Below are positions 60,780 to 64,000 of a stretch of 64,000 nucleotides of DNA, in pieces; the stretch's first letter is position 1, and every line of letters begins with the position of its first letter. Position numbers and translations under genes: made by a program. This DNA comes from Methylorubrum rhodinum. GTDB taxonomy: Bacteria; Pseudomonadota; Alphaproteobacteria; Rhizobiales; Beijerinckiaceae. The stretch covers positions 62,001 to 126,000 of the forward strand of contig NZ_JACHOP010000011.1 of NCBI RefSeq assembly GCF_014199935.1, in the 5' to 3' direction. Under the pieces are notes generated by a model, which saw only the letters and a program-made list of their open reading frames with translations, made no database searches and was not told where the DNA came from.

Positions 60780-63044
60780 TCAAGGCGTCCCGAAGCCGGC
60801 GGCGCGGGCGCCCTCGGCGACGTCCACCGGGGCGAGGCCGGGCACCCGCGGGGAGCCGAGCGAGCCCTGGCGGGCCGGCCCGCCGGTCGGTCCTTGCGTC
60901 GCGGCCGAGCGCTCCGACTCGACGCTGCGGAACAGGCCGTTGAGGCCGGACAACACCTCGAACGAGCGGCGCGACAAGCGCCCGCCTGCGCTCGCGGCGG
61001 CGGCCGCGGTCTCGGCCTGGGCGACCTGCGGGCTGCCCTTGCGGTCGTTCAGCCCCGGCATCGGCTTCAGCTCGATGCCCTGGTGGGCCGGGGCCATGAT
61101 CTCGTGCCACGTCATCGCGGGAAGCGAACCGCCGGTCATCTTGTTGGTCGGACTGTGGTCGTCGTTGCCGTACCAGACGGCGCCGACATAGTTGCCGGTG
61201 TAGCCGACGAACCACGCGTCGCGGTAGCCGTTGGTGGTGCCGGTCTTGCCCGCCACCTTCACGCCCTCGATCTGGGCCTTGCGCGCCGTGCCTTCCTCGA
61301 CGACCTTGTTGAGCATGTAGTTCATGTCGGCCGTCACCTGGGACGAGAGCACCTGCACCGGCGGCTCGTCGGCGTGGCGGTAGATCACGTCGCCGCTCGA
61401 ATTCTTCACCTCGACCGCGGCGTAGGGCTTGGCGAGCCGGCCGCCGTTGGCGAACACGGCAAAGCCCGCCGCCTGATCCATCACCGTCACCTCGGTGGCG
61501 CCGATGGGCAGCGAGGGCGTGTCGGTCAGCGGCGTCGTCACGCCCATGGCCTTGGCAAGCTGGATGATCTTGGCCCGGCCCGCCTTCGCCGCGTTCCACT
61601 CGTGGGTGATGCCCATCCCCTTGCCGATGGCGGTCGTGATCTTGATCGGGATGGTGTTGACGGATTTGGCCACCGCGAGCCACAGCGGCTGGCGGCCCGA
61701 ATAGGAGCGGCCGTAATTCTGCGGGCACCAGTTGCCGACGCAGACCGGCGAATCGACCACGGGCGAATCGGGCTTGTAGAGCCCGGCGGCGAGGGCGGCG
61801 GCGTAGACGTAGGGCTTGAACGAGGAGCCGGGCTGGCGCAGCGCGTCGGTGGCGCGGTTGAACTGGCTCTCGCCGTAGTCGGCGCCGCCGACCATGGCGC
61901 GCAGCGCCCCGTCGGGATCGAGGATGACGACGCCGGCCTCGTCCACGTCGTACTGGTCGCCGAGCCGCCGCAGCATCCCCTCGACCGCTTGGTCGGCCGA
62001 GCGCTGGATCGAGAGGTCCAGCGGCGTCTTGACGGTGAGCACCCGGTCGGAGCGGAGCTTGCCGGCATCCGCCATCCGCCGGACCTCGTTGAAGGCCCAG
62101 TCGAGATAGTAGTCGGCGGTGATGTCGCGGGTGCGGGTCACCGGGGTGGCGGGGTTGCGGAGCGCCGTCTGGATCTGGCCTTCCGTGACGAAGCCGGCCT
62201 CGACCATGTTGTGCAGCACGTCCACCGCCCGGCCGCGGGCGGCGGGCAGGTTGACGTTGGGCGAGTACTTGGTCGGCGCCTTGAACAGGCCCGCCAGCAT
62301 CGCGGCTTCCGCCAGCGTCACGTCCTGCAGGCGCTTGCCGAAATAATAGTCGGCCGCCGCCACCGCGCCGAAGGTGCCGCCGCCCATATAGGCGCGGTCG
62401 AGATAGAGCTTGAGGATCTGGTTCTTGGTGAGGTGGCTCTCCAGCCAGAAGGCCAGGAACGCCTCGTTCACCTTGCGCTCCAGCGAGCGCTCGTTGGACA
62501 GAAACAGGTTCTTGGCGAGCTGCTGGGTCAGGGTCGAGCCGCCCTGCGTGCCGCCCTTGCCGGACGAGTTCGACACCAGCGCGCGGGCGGTGCCGATCGG
62601 GTCGATGCCGTAATGCTCGTAGAAGCGCCGGTCCTCGGTGGACAGCAGCGCCTTGATCATCAACTCAGGGAAGTCGTCGAACTTGAGCGAGTCGTCGTGC
62701 TTGATGCCGCGCCGCCCGACCTCGGTGCCGTAGCGGTCGAGGAAGGTGACGGCGAGATCCTGGGCTTTCAGCCAATTGTCGCTGGTCAGGTTGAAGGCGG
62801 GCTGGGCCAGGAACAGCAGGAACATCGCGCCCGCCACGCCGACCGTGACGCCCTCGCTCGTCAGATCGAGGGCGACGCGTTTCCAGCCCCTGAAGGCGAA
62901 GACCTGCATGCGCGCCTGGAAGCGCTCGTAGGCCTCGGTGGTGGAGTGGCCGCCCTCGTAGAGCCCGGCATTGACCCAGGCGTCGAACGCCAGCGCCCCG
63001 CGGGAGAGCCGTGTCTTCAGCGTGGTGAGGCTGGGCAGGCGCAC
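60780..63044 (-). CDS. penicillin-binding protein 1A-type bifunctional glycosyltransferase/transpeptidase
   Basis: About 754 residues. A cytoplasmic tail and one membrane helix (about 78-97) precede the glycosyltransferase domain (about 125-310, EDRRFYEHYGIDPIGTARA, GGSTLTQQLAKNL). The transpeptidase domain (about 370-640) has SSFK (catalytic Ser), SVN and KTGTT. It polymerises and cross-links peptidoglycan. The start is uncertain: GTG 63044, preceded by AAGAAGAG, was preferred over GTG 63089. The C-terminal tail is Gly/Pro-rich and its stop lies 11 nt before the DUF1214 gene. Confidence 0.92.
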   Translation of the reverse strand: MRLPSLTTLKTRLSRGALAFDAWVNAGLYEGGHSTTEAYERFQARMQVFAFRGWKRVALDLTSEGVTVGVAGAMFLLFLAQPAFNLTSDNWLKAQDLAVTFLDRYGTEVGRRGIKHDDSLKFDDFPELMIKALLSTEDRRFYEHYGIDPIGTARALVSNSSGKGGTQGGSTLTQQLAKNLFLSNERSLERKVNEAFLAFWLESHLTKNQILKLYLDRAYMGGGTFGAVAAADYYFGKRLQDVTLAEAAMLAGLFKAPTKYSPNVNLPAARGRAVDVLHNMVEAGFVTEGQIQTALRNPATPVTRTRDITADYYLDWAFNEVRRMADAGKLRSDRVLTVKTPLDLSIQRSADQAVEGMLRRLGDQYDVDEAGVVILDPDGALRAMVGGADYGESQFNRATDALRQPGSSFKPYVYAAALAAGLYKPDSPVVDSPVCVGNWCPQNYGRSYSGRQPLWLAVAKSVNTIPIKITTAIGKGMGITHEWNAAKAGRAKIIQLAKAMGVTTPLTDTPSLPIGATEVTVMDQAAGFAVFANGGRLAKPYAAVEVKNSSGDVIYRHADEPPVQVLSSQVTADMNYMLNKVVEEGTARKAQIEGVKVAGKTGTTNGYRDAWFVGYTGNYVGAVWYGNDDHSPTNKMTGGSLPAMTWHEIMAPAHQGIELKPMPGLNDRKGSPQVAQAETAAAAASAGGRLSRRSFEVLSGLNGLFRSVESERSAATQGPTGGPARQGSLGSPRVPGLAPVDVAEGARAAGFGTP

Positions 63045-63328
63045 GGGGTGATCCGCTCTTCTTACCTTCAGGGCCGGCCGTCGGAGCACCGGTTCGTCCG
63101 CGCGCCGGGCCCCCGCCGTTCTGTATCAGGACAGGGGCGGGCCCGCGAGCTTTCGTGTCCGTTAAGGAACGCGAGACCCGCGCCGCCGCACCGGCCCAGG
63201 CGGGGCAAGCTTCGCTTAACCTTAACGGGGCCGATCAAGCTCCAGCCTCGTCGCCGATCCTGGCGTGGGTGTGGCGGCGGGCGGGGGCTGGATTGCCGAA
63301 GAACCGAGGAGATTCCATCGACCCTCGC

Positions 63329-63477
63329 CGTCGTTCCGGGGCGCCGAAGGCGAACCCGGACCCGAAGGGGCGCGCCGGAGGCGTGCAATCCACGACTGGC
63401 CGCGACGGTCCGGCTTGAGCCGTTTATCCCGCATCACGGGTGGATTCCGGGTTCCGCTGCGCGGCGCCGGAATGACG
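63329..63477. repeat. family-II palindromic repeat, copy 3
   Basis: Starts CGTCGTTCCGGGGCGCCG, ends GCGCCGGAATGACGG, with GGAGGCGTGCAATCCACGAC inside. Located between PBP1A and the YcgN-type gene. Confidence 0.8.
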
Positions 63478-63585
63478 GCGGGGAGCAACAAATGCCGGCT
63501 CCGCTTGCCCCGTCTCCCGCCATGCGGCAGGAGGGGCGCCGTCCCGGAATGGAACGCGATGCGAGAGAAGCGAGGCGCCGACATC

Positions 63586-64000
63586 ATGGCGGAGCGCGGC
63601 GAGGGGCCGTTCTGGCGGGTCAAGACCCTCGAAGAGATGAATCCGGCGGAGTGGGAGAGCCTGTGCGATGGCTGCGGCCGCTGCTGCCTGTTGAAGCTCG
63701 AGGACGACGACACCGGCGAGATCCACCACACCGATATCGGCTGCACGCTCCTCGACGCCCATGCCTGCCGCTGCCGCGACTACCGCAACCGGGCGAAACG
63801 CGTGCCGGACTGCGTGCGGCTGACCCCGCAGGCGGTGCGCGAGATCCCGTGGCTGCCGCCGACCTGCGCCTACCGCCTCCTGCGCGAGGGCCGCGACCTG
63901 CCGGGCTGGCACCCGCTGATCACCGGCCGCCGGGCCAGCGTCCACGAGGCCGGCGTCTCGGTGCGCGGGCGCGTCTCGGGCAACGAGGAAGAGTTTTCGG
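63586..64000 (+). CDS. YcgN/UPF0260-type cysteine-cluster protein, 3' end beyond the window
   Basis: The first 138 residues are present. The Cys-rich signature [18 protein letters not shown] (CX2CX2CC), then ACRCRDY and PTCAYRLL, matches the YcgN/YkgJ family of zinc- or iron-cluster proteins. WHPLITG is also a family block. The function is unknown. The ATG at 63586 was chosen; an in-frame ATG at 63559 would add nine residues. Confidence 0.88.
   Translation, partial: MAERGEGPFWRVKTLEEMNPAEWESLCDGCGRCCLLKLEDDDTGEIHHTDIGCTLLDAHACRCRDYRNRAKRVPDCVRLTPQAVREIPWLPPTCAYRLLREGRDLPGWHPLITGRRASVHEAGVSVRGRVSGNEEEFS

Overview
The window is GC-rich, densely coded and looks alphaproteobacterial (Hyphomicrobiales). 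The best fit is a Methylobacterium/Methylorubrum-type methylotroph. Reasons: the chvI-chvG-hprK-EIIA-HPr gene order, the FecIRA iron cell-surface signalling set, an amide uptake and hydrolysis locus resembling the fmd genes of methylotrophs, and several families of GC-rich palindromic intergenic repeats. The genus is an inference from gene content and style; there is no rRNA or marker gene. No tRNA, rRNA, CRISPR array, prophage or complete insertion sequence was recognised.

Layout. 1-6.3 kb (minus strand): iron-uptake block of FecI-type sigma factor, FecR anti-sigma regulator, TonB-dependent receptor with an STN signalling domain, a DUF3649 membrane protein and a PepSY membrane protein that runs off the left edge. 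6.7-11.5 kb: a LysR regulator divergent from a small exported protein, then a tctC-tctB-tctA tripartite carboxylate transporter. 11.9-14.3 kb: a large calcium-binding RTX-type protein. 14.4-18.9 kb (minus): a LuxR-type response regulator overlapping a large hybrid histidine kinase whose sensor is an NCS1-like permease. 19.2-29.9 kb (plus): urea/short-chain-amide ABC transporter (urtABCDE-like), an alpha/beta hydrolase, formamidase FmdA, FmdB-type zinc-ribbon protein, an outer-membrane porin and aliphatic amidase AmiE. Together these look like a pathway that imports short amides and releases ammonium, with the divergent two-component system as its likely sensor.

30.0-34.7 kb: a YegP/DUF1508-like microprotein, a queD-queC-PIG-L operon, a PRISE-type reductase, and queE (7-deazaguanine/queuosine precursor synthesis). 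35-38 kb: a D,D-carboxypeptidase with a Lys/Ala-rich tail and a His-rich COG0523 GTPase. 37.8-41.9 kb (minus): ChvI/ChvG two-component system with HprK, EIIA-Man and HPr (regulatory PTS). 42-46 kb: HugZ-like protein, retropepsin-like protease with a DUF1289 protein, and divergent cobS/cobT (cobalamin nucleotide-loop assembly). 46-52.5 kb: chromate transporter with an amidase, extensin-like lipoprotein, two exported proteins (one an RNase T2) that share a promoter-like module, and a GT61 glycosyltransferase. 52.6-57.4 kb: RlmJ, a glycolate-oxidase-type flavoprotein leading a string of microproteins, tandem duplicated cytochromes c, and an OhrR-like MarR regulator. 58-64 kb: a CorC/HlyC-type membrane protein, two DUF1254/DUF1214-type proteins behind PBP1A, and a partial YcgN-type cysteine-cluster protein at the right edge.

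The most unusual feature is a palindromic repeat lying in frame inside the permease-kinase gene. Also notable are a 34-bp promoter-like module placed at an identical distance before two secreted-protein genes, and a 52-bp repeat sitting in two convergent gene junctions. No wholly new system could be demonstrated from sequence alone.
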